DNA from: Coptis chinensis
Lineage: Eukaryota > Streptophyta > Magnoliopsida > Ranunculales > Ranunculaceae
Length of the DNA stretch: 64,000 bases
Reading direction: 5' to 3'
NCBI GenBank assembly: GCA_015680905.1
Contig: CM027380.1
Coordinates: forward strand, 37,750,001-37,814,000
The translations under genes were made by a program, and so were the position numbers. Below are positions 23,929 through 36,103 of the stretch, in pieces. Each line of letters starts with the position of its first letter. Position 1 is the stretch's first letter. The notes under the pieces are model-generated. The model searched no databases, was not told the DNA's origin, and saw nothing but the letters and a program-made list of their open reading frames with translations.

Positions 23929-24192
23929 TATGTATTGTATTAACAATTTTTTAATCCTTCTACTTGCTTTGCTTCTTATAGATTTAGGTTTATGTTTGTT
24001 ATTACTCTCATGACAACCGAGTAGCTCATCGGAGAAAAAAGGATAAACGTGAAATGAAGATATGTATTGTATTAACAATTCTTTAATCCTTGTACTTGTT
24101 TTGCTTCGTATAGATCTAGGTTTATGTTTGCTATTACTCTCATGACCACCGAGGAGCTCATCGGTGTGAATGAAATGAGTAGGAAAAGTTGG
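23929..24192 (-). repeat. 132-bp tandem duplication
   Basis: Two adjacent copies starting TATGTATTGTATTAAC at 23929 and 24061. The period of 132 bp is 44 codons, so one minus-strand frame (with DELLG-HESN-KHKP-SIRSK) reads through both copies in phase. About 90 per cent identical by eye. It may be part of a decayed coding region of unknown identity. Confidence 0.7.
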
Positions 24193-26222
24193 AGTCCATC
24201 ACATCCTTACGCTCTGATGCTTCTTTTGCCTCCATTTTTAAAGTTCGCCTCTCTTTAAATCTTCAAATCAGTATATGCATATGAAAGTAGGTTTAAAATG
24301 GCAAAAAGAACCACTTAAAAAATGTTAACACAAAAAGATCCCAGTGCTTTGTTGTGCCTTTGACAGACCCTGTACTCATTTCTTTCAGCATAATTTATTT
24401 TCCAACAATTTAATTGGATAAAGAAAATTTACTAATAAAAGGCAAAAAGTCGACTCAATTTACCGTGTATCTTTGCTGGAAAGTAGTTTGTCCCTGATCC
24501 TCGATCTCAACTGCCTCGAATGGTATTGCAACTTGGTTTTAGAGACCTATACAGGAGACAAAAGATGTGTAGGTATATTGCATGCAGAAACTCTTAAAAA
24601 ATAGGTACCTTGTGCTCATACATAGAATGAGATTGTTAAGCTTAAATGTTGGATCTATTCCACAAACTACCTCCATATATATCGCATGCCAAAATTGATT
24701 GACTCTTAGAAATTGTGTATTGGAAATATTTATAGTTGACCAAGGAAGACCAAACGCAATACTGGTACAGTTATTCGAAGCTCAAAAGGCTGAATGAAAT
24801 TCTTATTTACTTAACTTTTCCTATTCAAAATTAGATCGACTTGTAAGGCTTAAAACTTTGACGCAGAGGACTCGACCTATGTTTTTATCTTTCCATCTCG
24901 TACAACTGAAAGAATAAGATGTGACAAAAGAAAAAATACTTCCAAATTCAAAGCGTAAGATAATTAGAAATGCCCCATCATGGTGGGTTGCCTTCAATAA
25001 TCACAGTTTGAAGTAGTAAATTAATAGTTAAAAATATAAAGAACATCATGTTCAAAAGCTAATATCTAAAAAAGAAATAAGTCCAAAGATTGAGTAGAAA
25101 CAAAACTCAAGTCTAGTTGATTTAAATCGAGTTAGAGAACCCTAATTACTATAAGCGAACTATATAAACACTTAATCATGAATTTAAGAGATTGATAAGC
25201 TCAACGTAAAAAATATATATATATATGTTACATAGAGATTCAGCGATTCAATCAAGGTAAAATTAAAATCTATCATAGCACAAAGAAATAAATTAACATC
25301 TATCATAGCACAAAGAATTTTTTTCAAATTAGACGTTATAGAAATAGTAGCATATAGGTGTGCGGTAAAATATTTAGTAAGAAATTAGAACTGATAAGGA
25401 AAAAAAAATGAAAACCTAGTTAAATGATTGTTCATTTAAGCAACCCGCATACTTAAGTTTTGTCGGTAATCAGTTCCTTTCCATCCCACGGAAAAATATT
25501 TTCATTGAAATTGAATTTGGTATTGCTAATTAAAAAGAAGAAAAATAAACCTAAGAATACAAAAGTATTTAGAATGCCAAGCAGTCTTCTCCCACTAACA
25601 ACAAACCTTTCTTTGGGAGAAGAAGTTGAAAGACAACTTGTATTCATATGGACTGGTCCCGTTGAGAGTCGCCATTTGGTTTCTAATTTTGAGGATGAAG
25701 TCTAGTGAAAAAAGTACACTCCATTCCCGTTGAATACTCAGTTTAATTTACAAAGAAATAAGGCTCTTAATGTAAAGCACGTTATTCTTATTAGTCAATA
25801 TATATTTAACCTCTTTAACAAAGACCACTAAACATAAAATAGGCAATGAAAAATCATGCCCTGTCTAATAAAACCGCAGCTTAAATAACAATTGCACCAT
25901 TCAACTACCACTAACATTATTGAAATTTTATTATGAGAAGTTGTCGAGTAAATTAAGAGATAAAAGTTAATACAGTATATAAACATATATGATCTCCCCA
26001 GTCTATGTGCAAAAGGTAATATATGGCATGTTTATGAGATTTTAATAAGTGTGGTGGCATATATAAACATGCATGTATCTCGTGTATTGGTGGAAAAAAG
26101 AGTACTAACTGAGAATGTGAGATTAGTTTGTCAACATTGCATGTGCAGATAATGTATGGGTGTTATTGTGGTGGAGATAATTAATTTAAAACTGGTTAGA
26201 AAATAGACCTATTGCAAAGAGC

Positions 26223-26325
26223 TCAAGTCTCAGTGTTATTCTGCCAAGTGCCTTTCCACCTTGATGGAATTGGTTCAATTCCGTTAATGCTTGGTGATTC
26301 TGGCCATGCCCCTACGCAATAGTTA
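26223..26325 (-). pseudogene. Subtilisin-like protease, single exon remnant
   Basis: A minus-strand stretch of about 33 residues containing VGAWPESPSING and EPIPSRWKGTWQ. In plant subtilases (S8 family, SBT) the segment just after the catalytic Asp reads 'TGVWPESPSF.DEG.GPIPS.WKG.C', which this matches in order and spacing. The DTG of the active site, the inhibitor domain and the His and Ser regions were not found nearby. The frame ends in a TGA at 26223. It is an isolated pseudogene fragment, not a working gene. Confidence 0.6.
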
Positions 26326-29094
26326 AAAGCGGGAAAAATGTCAAACATGATAGCATTGACAAAGAGACGGAATACTAAAAGATCAGAGGATAAGGTAGAA
26401 AACAGATTTCCTTGAAACAGAGATGGTAAAAGCAGATACCAATGAGTATCAAATCCTCATTTTTTGGCTCTTATGCATGTAAATAGAAGATATCATATAT
26501 CTTCATTGTAGATAATGACTGATTTGAAGAAAGAAACAAACGTAAAGGGCAACTTTAATACGCCTTTGGGATTGCTGGAAGAGTGCATGCATGAAGCTTA
26601 ATATCGGTAACATGTGCAAACAACAAACTCTAAGGTCATTTTATTATTGAGCCTACACCTGAATGAAAGCAAATGCTACATCACTGTTGCTACATACCCA
26701 CCTGCATGCAAATTCTATCATAAGTGGTGTAAATGCTCATTGTGTTTACTCCTAATGTAATGTAATAAAGTAGAGTCTTCCGGAAAATTATTGTAGTGAT
26801 TAACTTTCAAGTTACAATCAAATTGCGCATTGTTATTTTCAAACATGGATTGATGTTAAGAAGTATAACTTCTTAGTCTGCATCTCAATTTCTTCTAAAT
26901 ATTTATCGAGCACTTAAAGAGCTACAATGTTTGAAGAAATATCAAAATTATAAATAAAATCAAATAAGGCATATGACAAACTAAAATTGTAAAATCAGAA
27001 AACAAAATAAAATAAAATAGATCGAACAAAGTTAAGAAGATCCATACCAAAATTTCCATTTGTTAGTGTTTCTAACATAGTTCCTATTGCCCCTCGGCAT
27101 ATATGAATTGGTTTTGGATCATTCTACCATCCCACCCAATCGATAAATTATGGAGTCACAAAGTCTATTGTTACCATAGCCTCTTGATAAATGGTTGTAC
27201 TTTAAAAGATGTGCCTTTATCGGTTAATAGGAATTGAACCTTATATTCTCATCATAACAACAAAATTTAAGAGCCCAACCCCTAGGAATCCAACTCATCA
27301 CGTCCACAAAAGGCCTAGAACATAAGATAAACAATACAATACTAAAACAGTGTAGTCCTAAATTTCCAGCAAACATCCAACTTTATGAAGCAGTAAAAAG
27401 TTCATGAAACATCAATTACGAAGATTAAGTTATACTTGATTCTAGTGTTGCTTCTCCTTCTCAGATACATCCTTGCCAATAAAAGTTGATACAAAGAAGA
27501 GTATCAATGTCCCAGAGCCCTAATTAGTTCACATTAAACAATGGCATGAGAAGAAGAATAGATATTAAACTAATGCTTTATTGGATTGCAAATTAATTAT
27601 AATCTTCAGCCTAAGGAAATCATTTTGAGCATATATCTAAACCTAACCATCCTAAATATTTTGGCGCAAAGAAAGAGTTCAAGGATTTACCTATAAGTCG
27701 TTGAAGGCTCTCATTCACATGATATTCAAAAAGAACACAACCTCATCCACCAATCTTTTACTGAAAACAAATGTTTCATCAATATTATCAATAAAACTGC
27801 AAATTTGCATCAAAATTGAATTTTTTTTTAAAAAAGTTGGAATGGGTGTAACAACTGAATGTGGTTAAACGAAAATTTGTCCAATAAGTATTGAAAATTG
27901 ATCGAATCTAAGAGAAGAAGAAGGAACAAATCGTGAATTTGCAGATAAAAGAACTCACCCAATGAATTTTAATGAGTTTGACTAAACGGCTAAACCAAGT
28001 AACCAACCATAGCTAACGTTAAACACTTAAACTGCATATGACCTTGACTTGGTTAGATTACACACAACAGTTGCGTTTACACTTTCGGATTCGTTCTAGG
28101 TTTTTCTTCTATCAACTATGAATCAAGTAAAAGTATAAAATTCTTAGAAAATAAAATAAAAAATAAGGATTGCCCCCACATGATTGGAAAAGGCAAAGAA
28201 ATAGGTGCAAGATGGGTCAGTGAGCACACCCATCTTTGTCAGTCTATCTTCAAATTGAAGGGGTGCTTGAAGAGTTGAAGGTGGAACCATACTTGTTAGC
28301 TATAGAATGCAAATGTTTTTGGCTAGCATGATCTACAGTCGGTTGAGAGACCCCACACCATGTAAAGAAATTGGAGGGTGAACAATTTAAACGATGTACC
28401 AAAAATATTGATTTAGTCCATTGATGAACACCTAGAATGTTTGAGAAATTGGGTTTTGTGTGAAAGTTTTGGGGTATACATTTTTCTTTTCTTTTCTTTT
28501 TCGAATCTTTTTTTTACTGGTTTATTGGGTTTTATTTTATTGAGGAGAGTTTTACAATTTTTGAATAATAAAAGGAGAATTAAACAAATTAAATGCGGGG
28601 AGACGTTTCTAATTTGCAGCCTTCCCATTTTTATAGGAATCCCTAATATTGCACAGTCTAGAAAATAAAGGCATATGGCGAGGAGAGAGAAAATGTGCGA
28701 GCTTATATAGATTTTTTATCCCAACAACTCAACTGTAAGTTCTTTGCCTTAATTTTGATATTTAGTTTTCTTTTCTTCCAAAAGCTAGGTTTTCGTACAT
28801 AAGAAAAATTTAGTGTAGTGGCATTAAGAATAAGTCATCCTATTCTTGATTTAGAAGAATGTGATAAGTATTTCATAGTGAAATAAAATGGAAAGATGAA
28901 TTTGTGTTGGATAAGCTGGAACATTGATTGTTGAAGTTGGGGAACTTTGCCATTGCCATTCTTATTAGCACTTGTAAGGTTGTTTCTTTTCATGTGTTCA
29001 TTATTATGCAGTTAGGATAAAAGGATAATAGTGGCTGAACATCCCAATTTTGATACCCACCGTGCCGAAAAATGTCAACAGCATGAATGCAGAT

Positions 29095-29620
29095 TAGGGC
29101 TGTCAACGAGCCGGACTTGAATAGGACTCACCTATGCCCAAGTCCCGTCCAAATTATATTTACATTTAGAAGGTCCAAGTCCCGGTCTAGGTCCCGTTGG
29201 ACATGATCAGATTCGGGCCTGGCCTAGGTCCAATAAGGTTACATGGAAATTGTGTATTTTTTTTTTTTATTTCTCTAAAAAAACATGGAAATAGTGTATT
29301 TTTTTTTATTATTTCTCTAAAAAAAATTGAAATAGAGTGTACTAAGACTCGAACGCAAGCCTTATATGCTGCACTACAACACTAATCCATCAAGTCTCTT
29401 AACATTTTATGTATACTAGTAGTTACAAATTTAATAGTATTTATTTGAAAAACTAACAAAATAACCTTAGTTTTCGGGCCAGGCTATTATCGGGTAGGAC
29501 AGGAGTATGTTCATAACTGGCCCAATAGTCTTATAGGACAACATTTAAGTTTTAAGTCCCTATCTTATCAGTTCGGATTCAATCGGACATCGGGCCTGGT
29601 CCGGCCCATTGACAGCCCTA
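29095..29620. mobile_element. hAT-type MITE with 8-bp target duplication
   Basis: 526 bp. The ends are inverted repeats starting TAGGGCTGTCAA on both sides (about 20 bp with two mismatches, continuing to GCCGGAC). It is flanked by a perfect 8-bp direct repeat ATGCAGAT (29087-29094 and 29621-29628), the target duplication length of hAT transposons. The inside has two similar T-rich blocks (about 29250-29335) and no transposase. Non-autonomous; intact ends and flanks suggest a fairly recent insertion. Confidence 0.92.
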
Positions 29621-29628
29621 ATGCAGAT

Positions 29629-30331
29629 CGAATACCGTACCCATGTGCAAGGTCCTTATTCTCGCTTTGTTTTCTAATTCCTATATTTTGCTTACACTTA
29701 GTATATGAAGTATAATATTGTGTTTATATATGTGATTCTTATTTATGCTTTTGGTTGTTGCTAGAGTCTTAGCTTCATCTTAAAATGAAAATTCGTTGGA
29801 GTAGTGGTTTTTTGTGGCACATCCGCGACATGGAGGAAGAGATTTAATTAGTTTCTATTAGCTAAGTGGCTTTAAATCTTGGGATCAATCTAAACGTTTT
29901 CTGCGAGGCGGATTCAAGTTAATAAAACTTTGTGTATCAATCCAAGAAGTACAATACCTCTTTACTGTACATTTCTGGTAGGGATGTTTCCTTTTGTGTG
30001 CTTGTGGTTTTTTCAATCATCTTCTACTTCGTCCTCTTACTTCTGCTACATATCATATTGCTAAGATCTATGGTTTGGGATCTCTTGCTATTCAGGGACA
30101 ATGATGTTTAAAGATAATCTACATGTAGCTTGTTCCAAGCACCGAGTAAGCTTATTTACCTGTATTTTACTGTTTTAGTGATTATGAACTTAGCTTAAGA
30201 ACCTAAAAAGGTACAAACTTGATGAAAAGTAAAACAAATAATCATTTAATTAATTGGCTTAAAAAATATCAATCGAGAAATTAAATAAGAAAAGAAATTG
30301 CTTACCAATCTTCTGAATTCTAATCACTCTC
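29629..30331. other. Intergenic, nothing recognised
   Basis: About 700 bp of AT-rich sequence without a supported gene, repeat or RNA. Confidence 0.5.
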
Positions 30332-30847
30332 ATGGTCCTTCGCATCATATTTGTTGACCCCATCTACATAAAAGAACTTGATTGCCCGATAACCTTTTCT
30401 GAGTTATCTCAGATTGATCAGCTGTGTCTCTCCAAGTACTTTCAAAAGTCATCTCACCATCTGCTCAAGACTATTTATCAGGACCGCAGTATTAGCACCC
30501 CAAAATATAGGATTGTCACCTCTGGTTCTCCTGCTGCTTCTGACTCTCCACCTTCAGCAGGGCGATCGGTCCTATGTTAAAAGGGTGATGCACCACTGAA
30601 CCAAACTCCTTTATGGTTCGAACCAAGACTTAGCAACGGCGTCCTCCTCAATGATTTTCCTGATTTTAGCATCCCTCCATTAATCAAATTTCCTGCTGTA
30701 CGCGGCTCCATTATGTCAACACGGGCACCCTCCCTTCTTAAGTCGTTTTGTAACAAAAACAAAAAGTATACTTCTGTTTTGCTTAAAGAAATCATATGCA
30801 TTAAAAAATTTGGCGATTGGGTTGGAGAAAAGTTAGGTTTTTGGTAG
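30332..30847 (+). pseudogene. Unidentified decayed reading frame
   Basis: One plus-strand frame of about 171 codons, open except for a single TAA at 30578-30580, ending at TAG 30845-30847. Coding-like segments are ITFSELSQIDQLCLSKYF near the start, a P/S-rich middle (SGSPAASDSPPSAG) and NQTPLWFEPRLSNGVLLNDF with DFSIPPLIKFPAVRG after the stop. Composition is protein-like, and it is longer than its AT-rich neighbours would give by chance. I do not recognise the family. It could be an exon or a transposon fragment. Confidence 0.3.
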
Positions 30848-31005
30848 AATGTGTATAAGGTTTATTTAATTTGTTATTTTTTTTTTAAATTTGAGAATGT
30901 CATAGAAAATTAAGAATAGATTAGAGAGATTTAAACAAAGCTGGAGAAGTGTCACTAATTATTATTCCATCCGATTTGCCAATCATATTGTTCCCTAGCT
31001 TTTAT

Positions 31006-31008
31006 ATA

Positions 31009-31040
<32 letters not shown>
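31006..31040. repeat. (TA)n/(GATA)n microsatellite
   Basis: A TATATATA run followed by four or more AGAT/GATA units. Confidence 0.85.
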
Positions 31041-31042
<2 letters not shown>

Positions 31043-31134
31043 AGCGACAATGGGTTTAATTTCCCTGGTACTTAAATGGTTGCGCAAAAACCCTCTGTAA
31101 GCGAACAAATGCATAAAACCTCTCTATTATTTAA

Positions 31135-31518
31135 ACTAGTATACTACGTGGCAGTGGGTTGGGTGATGTGGAGGAGAGAGAGAGATGGGTGAAGGAGAAA
31201 GGGTATTGGGGGCGAAGAAAAAAATGAGAGAGAAGTTGAAGACAGACAGACAGAAACCAACCAACTTCATTTTTGTCCGCATATCCCCCTTTTTGCCAAG
31301 ATTGTTCGCTCCGCTCACTCGATTAGACTAGTATACTGCGTGGTAGTGGGGAGTGAGTAGAGCTGCGGAGGGAGAAAGAGTTGGGTGAAGGAGAAAGGGT
31401 ATTAGGGGCAAAGAAAAAAATGAGAGAGAAGTTGAGGACAGACAGACAGAAACCAACCAACTTGGTTTTTGTCCGCATACCCCCCCTTCTGCCTAGATCG
31501 TTCGCTCCGCTCACTCAA
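31135..31518. repeat. 192-bp tandem duplication
   Basis: Two adjacent copies, each starting ACTAGTATACT (31135 and 31327) and ending in TTCGCTCCGCTCACTC. Both have a purine-rich core (GGAGAAAGGGTATT, GAAAAAAATGAGAGAG) and an (ACAG)n stretch. About 85-90 per cent identical. Minus-strand open frames in both copies start at GTG and are most likely incidental. Confidence 0.8.
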
Positions 31519-32200
31519 ATATAACATCAAAGTCAAAACAGACCAAAATACCCCTGTGAAAATCGGGCTAATGTCATCAATCTTTACTTATAATTTCGGC
31601 TTAAGGACAAATCGGGCTGACGTCATCCTATGTAAATTTTATTTACATATGACAATATAAAATTACATAGTCTTCTTAACCTATTTAAATTTAAATTTTC
31701 ATATGAAATTTTTTTTCATAAGAAAATTTAAATTTATATTCTGTCTGGTGTCGTCGGAAAATTTTCAATCCCAAAAGTTACTATGTAAATTTAAGTTTTC
31801 ATAGCTCCAATGACTATATAAATATAGTTTTACATATATATGACTATGTAAAAATACATTTACATATATTCTGTAATGTGTCGTTTCAATCCCAAAAATT
31901 ACTATGTAAATTTAAGTTTTTATAGCTCCAATTTTCAATCCCAAAAAGGTAAAAAAGGAAATAAGATAAAATAGGAAATAAAAACAGACAAGATTTTATC
32001 TGTTTTTTGGAAAACAGGGAGGTTATTTAACAAGACCTAGATAATAGGGAGATTATGTGATATGGGTCAATAGGAGGGAGTTTATATACTCAACCGAGTT
32101 AGAACCAAGGGTTGAGCCTCATTTCTTGGATAGATAAGGTGCCCTTTACTAATACATTGAAGTGGAATCAGCCTGCCAGTCTCATTCACAGAAAGGTGTA
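31519..32200. other. AT-rich region upstream of the P450 with hairpins
   Basis: No gene. Contains an inverted repeat at about 31683-31738 (arms TAAATTTAAATTTTC) and a directly repeated block with TACTATGTAAATTTAAG near 31781 and 31900. Could be a decayed small inverted-repeat element. Confidence 0.45.
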
Positions 32201-32349
32201 ATGGAAACCCAGCTTTTGGTACCTTTGAATCTTCCTGCTGTTTATATATTTCCTACAAACTCCTGCACTCAAAGTATTACCAAAAGAATCTCCCTCTCCA
32301 AGCCCTCCCTGTCTTCCGATAATTGGTCACTTCCATCTCCTCAAGAATC

Positions 32350-32777
32350 TGTGTTGTCCAGAATTACAACCTATAAACTCCTATCTCTCTTTTTTTTCCC
32401 TCTCTATCTCTCCTCTCTTCTCTCCTTATATACCTCCTAACTGCCCTACCTCTCTAACCGCTCCCATCTTCTCTAACCGCTCCCATCTTATCTAACCGTT
32501 CTTCTATTCCCATGACCTCCTTCCATGTCCCACGTCCAGGAACCTTCCACCTGTCTCCCCAGAGATCGTGTCTTGGCTACTGTGCTCCAGCTCTTTCTTT
32601 TCCTATTCAACATCTCCCTCAAATCATAGTAACTCCACTGGCCTTCACGCACTCCAAGATTCTGCGGCCTTCACATTATTCACGGACTATACCCCGTGCT
32701 TATTCGTCTTCTTCCGTTATGTTGCCCCAGCCCAGAACACACCAGTCGTCTTAGTAGTCATATATTAGGCTGATACA
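32350..32777 (-). repeat. 3' LTR of element C
   Basis: 428 bp, plus-strand ends TGTGTTGTCC...GGCTGATACA. Pyrimidine-rich on the plus strand in its first 130 bp. Confidence 0.92.
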
Positions 32778-32791
32778 GATGCCCCCTCTCG
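32778..32791 (-). promoter_or_regulatory. Polypurine tract of element C
   Basis: Minus strand CCGAGAGGGGGCATC directly before the 3' LTR. The 13-base core CCGAGAGGGGGCA is identical in element F (46879-46891). Confidence 0.8.
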
Positions 32792-33461
32792 GTCCTCGGA
32801 CCCTTAGTTCGGGGTCTGAGATACTTTCTGCCAACTGAAGCCGCGGAGCTCTGGTACATGTCCTGGATCTCATCACCAAACCAAAGGAGGGGGTCCGGTT
32901 AGCCAGTGTTGGGTCCTTTCTTTATGGCCACATGTTCCCCTGACTTTGATTTGAGAGCTCTGTACCCCTCGCGTGCCTCGCACACTTCTAGCAATTATGA
33001 TAGCGTGCGGAACCTGTCGCCTCGTTCTTAGCCCCTCCATGTGTCACCCCCTGCTGGCCCCTCCTTCTAATTTTTGGTTTTGTATTTTGGAAAGTACTGT
33101 TTTACCCCTGCCGCTTCGAAACTCGTTCAAACCCTTCATTTTCTCTCTCACTCCCTTTTGCTTCTTTCTCACTTAAACCTTTCAATTCCATCTCTCTCCG
33201 TTCTTCATTTTGGAGTCGCCTGGCTTTCCTATCTTCCCTCTTCCTCACGGTGAATCTCTACTGCCTTTGCTCCTGGTTTGATTCTTGCCAATCTCTTTGC
33301 TCGTTGCTGCCTCGTAAACCAGGTTCGTTTATTCTTTCTTTTATCTCTCGCACTTTTATTATACCATTGGTTTGGTTGTTCTCTAGTGCTCTGTGGGTTC
33401 TCCCACTTGCGTAGCTTAGACCTTTCATCTTTTCCACTCTACAACTAGTGTAGTTTGCATC

Positions 33462-35674
33462 ATGTCGGCTTCTGAGTCGTCAAGCACCTCCACCGCCAGA
33501 TCCATTAGATCCAGTTCTCCCTCCTCCAGATCCAGTAGCCCTATCGTTGAGAGATCTGAGTCCACGGCCTCAGATTCGGACTCCCCAACCGCTATCCCTT
33601 CCACATCTGGGAGACCGTTCAAACTCCCTCCGCCCCCTTCACATTACCGCCGACCCAACTTGGCTGCGGTCAAGGCGGCTTATGATATCCCAGACAATGT
33701 GATTTTGGAGCATGTGCCCGGGGTTACTCACTTCCCTCACTTGGTCAAACCACGGCCCGGCGCTCTTGTCGCTACCGTAGGGCAAATCGTGGCCGACCTT
33801 TGGTTTCCTCTGTCCTTATTAGACGTAGAAGTTTGGAACCATTTCAATATCCCACCGTGTCAGGGTATTGGCAACTTCTGGCATGTTATGTACGCTGCCA
33901 ACTTCTATAACAAAACCAACTCCCCCAACATCCAACTTCGCGACATGATCACCCACTATTAGATTAAGAAGAGTACCAAATTCGGTAGTATAGGCTACCA
34001 ATCCTTCTATAGCCGTCCGCGAAAGAAGTTGTTTGTTCTCAACATCACTTCTTCTGACAAAGTGTGGCACCACTATCCGCTGTATGTGTCTGGGAGCTTC
34101 CTGTCCGCTGACCTTCCTACTGAAGTATCTCTGAGACATTTACATTTTCTCTTGAGCGGTAAGTATAGACCGCCCGCCTATGTTTTCTTTTTATATATTC
34201 CTCTCGCTCACCCCAATGTTCTTTGCATGGGCACAGGTTGGAGACCAGAATCACACTCCCAACTATACTCCGGTGTCAATTCTGCCATCTTCCAGAATCT
34301 CCGTGACCTGGGAAGTGATCAGTGTGACGTTCTAGGTATTGATCCGGAGAAAGGCACTCCTCTTCTTCTGGACCCGTCTCTCAAGGACTTCGGCAAGTAC
34401 CAAGGCCCCTTCTACCGTCTGCCTCCTCCCAAGGAAAGGTTGCCCAAGGCTTCACCCCCAAGCCCAAGAGGAGGGGATACACCAAGAAGATTTCTCATTC
34501 CAAAGCCGCCAAAAAAGGGCTGCGCCACCACTCAACAATCTCAACGCCCCTCTGAAACCTTTCCAAGCAGCACCCACAGTGCCCCGGCCCCTTACTCTTC
34601 CCTCGCTGATTGGGAGGACGATTTTCAAGCTGTTGGTCCTACTCCACCCAACGCCCCAGCTATGGATGCCACCAAGTTAAAACTGTGGGACAGTGACAAA
34701 GAAGAAGGCGAATCTAATTCTGCGGCCAAGAGCCCGCCAGCCAAGAGATGCAGAACGACGGGAACCTCCTCTATCCCCCTGTGCTCCCGCACCAATATTG
34801 TCGCGGCCCGCGGCTTCTACTCGTCGTCCAGGCAAGGAAACTGCCCCAGTCGCTCCTGAAGTTTGGCGCCCTAAATTCAAAGCTAGGGATCGGGCGGTCA
34901 CCACCCGTGACTCAGCTCTGGATAATGCTGCGGTCGCTGCCACCCTGTTCTTCAGCCCCCATCTACCTCGTGACCAAGCCTATGGCGACTCTGGGACCTT
35001 TGCTGCACACTGCGCAGCCATCTATACCGGCTGGGAGAAGGTACGTCTTAGTCACCTATTATCTTGGTATCTTTTGTGGATAAGATACTTAACGTCTCCT
35101 TTGTGTACAGTTGAGCCTGGATGTAGGCTACATCATCCGCGGTCTAACCAGCACCCTGGTAACCCTGGAGGCGGTGAAACAGGAGATTCATGGGCCCGAA
35201 GGCTGGAAATCACGATATGAGCGCCTGGAGAAAGATCGCGATAATGCACGCCTCGCAGCTCTTAAATCCCACAAGCTTCAACAGACCGCGGAGGAGGCCT
35301 TCAATCAACAATTGTCTGAGCTGCGGGCCAAGATGGAGGGCGAGAAGATAGCCCAGGAGGCGGCGGCCCAAGTGAAACTGGAGCAATCGCTGAAGGTTGC
35401 ATCCGATCGTTTCCATGTTTTGGCTGAAAAGAAGATAGCCAGAGAGTTGCAGCGTCAGCTCGACGATCTCACTGCTGTTGGGAGACTCCTCCCCTCGCCC
35501 TCTTCAGCCCCTATTCCTGGGGTTGGACCTTCAACGGCCTCTTCGCCGCCCCCTGCGGGTGATCTCAACACTGGCTCCGTGGCAGAAGACGCGGTGGTGG
35601 TAATATCTGAAGGTTCTCCTCACAAAGACGTAGCTGGGAATCCCACTTTACAAGACGCTGCTGCTGAACATTAA
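33462..35674 (+). pseudogene. Antisense extra ORF of element C (gypsy-type transposase-like)
   Basis: Plus-strand coding region, opposite to gag-pol. A serine-rich start (MSASESSSTSTARS) is followed by VILEHVPGVTHFPHLVKP and a region with FPLSLLDVEVWNHFNIPPCQ, the pattern of the 'putative gypsy type transposon' domain (Transposase_28). The C-terminal half has a coiled coil rich in E, K, Q and L (EAFNQQLSELRAKMEG). Two intron-like interruptions have consensus borders: GTAAGT...CACAG (34159-34236) and GTACGT...TACAG (35041-35110). Antisense ORFs of this class are known from Tat elements; function unknown. Broken. Confidence 0.7.
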
Positions 35675-35929
35675 ACTAGAGATTGTTTCTTTGTGTTTGC
35701 TTAGTCATGGCCATATTCTGTTCTCACTCATTTTGTATGTATACTCTAAGTCCCGTATTTCTGGGTGATCCCAGCGGGCTCACACTTATGTTTTCATTTT
35801 AACCATCCAGCTCGCGGTAGTTTCTTCTTTTTATTTCGTGGCACAGTGTTTGAACCATACTATACAACCGTTTTCACCCCTCGCTGCAATTGCCCTAACT
35901 TAAACTCTTGTTACGTGAAGATCCTTGGG

Positions 35930-36090
35930 CGCTCGGTTTGCCCCATGTTGGATCTGGGACCTCGCCGTCCATGAAGGGCTTCGCCCTTCCCCGCTATCTC
36001 AGATGGGCTCCTGATTGAGGGCAACTCAATTTGCCCCGAAGTCAGATTTGGACCTCTTTGTCCGCGAAGGGCTCCGCCCCCCGATGCGAT
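35930..36090 (-). repeat. Two-copy 93-bp repeat in the 3' region of element C
   Basis: Two imperfect copies (anchor TGCCCC at 35939 and 36032). On the minus strand they read GGGCGGAGCCCTTCGCGGAC...GGGGCAAATTGAGTTGCCC and a sibling containing AACATGGGGCAAACC. They lie between integrase and the antisense ORF. The arrays of element F contain clearly related units. Confidence 0.7.
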
Positions 36091-36103
36091 CCCCCACCTA
36101 AAA

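Larger units (their letters stand above)
21191..29086. other. AT-rich intergenic region
   Basis: About 7.9 kb without a clear complete gene. Supported contents are listed separately (small secreted frame, tandem duplication, subtilase remnant). Short coding-like patches bounded by splice-like signals on the minus strand were noticed near 23160-23230 (a segment with KYFRGRHIV), 24465-24545 (a segment with QLRSRIRDKLLSSK, between AG and GTAAAT) and 27050-27110, but none could be assigned. A (TA)n run lies near 25207-25226. Confidence 0.5.

Noticed and set aside
31136-31514. Two similar minus-strand frames (SGAN-LG...MRTK-KLVGFC)
   Set aside because: They start at GTG, lie in a 192-bp tandem duplication and show no domain; similarity follows from the duplication.
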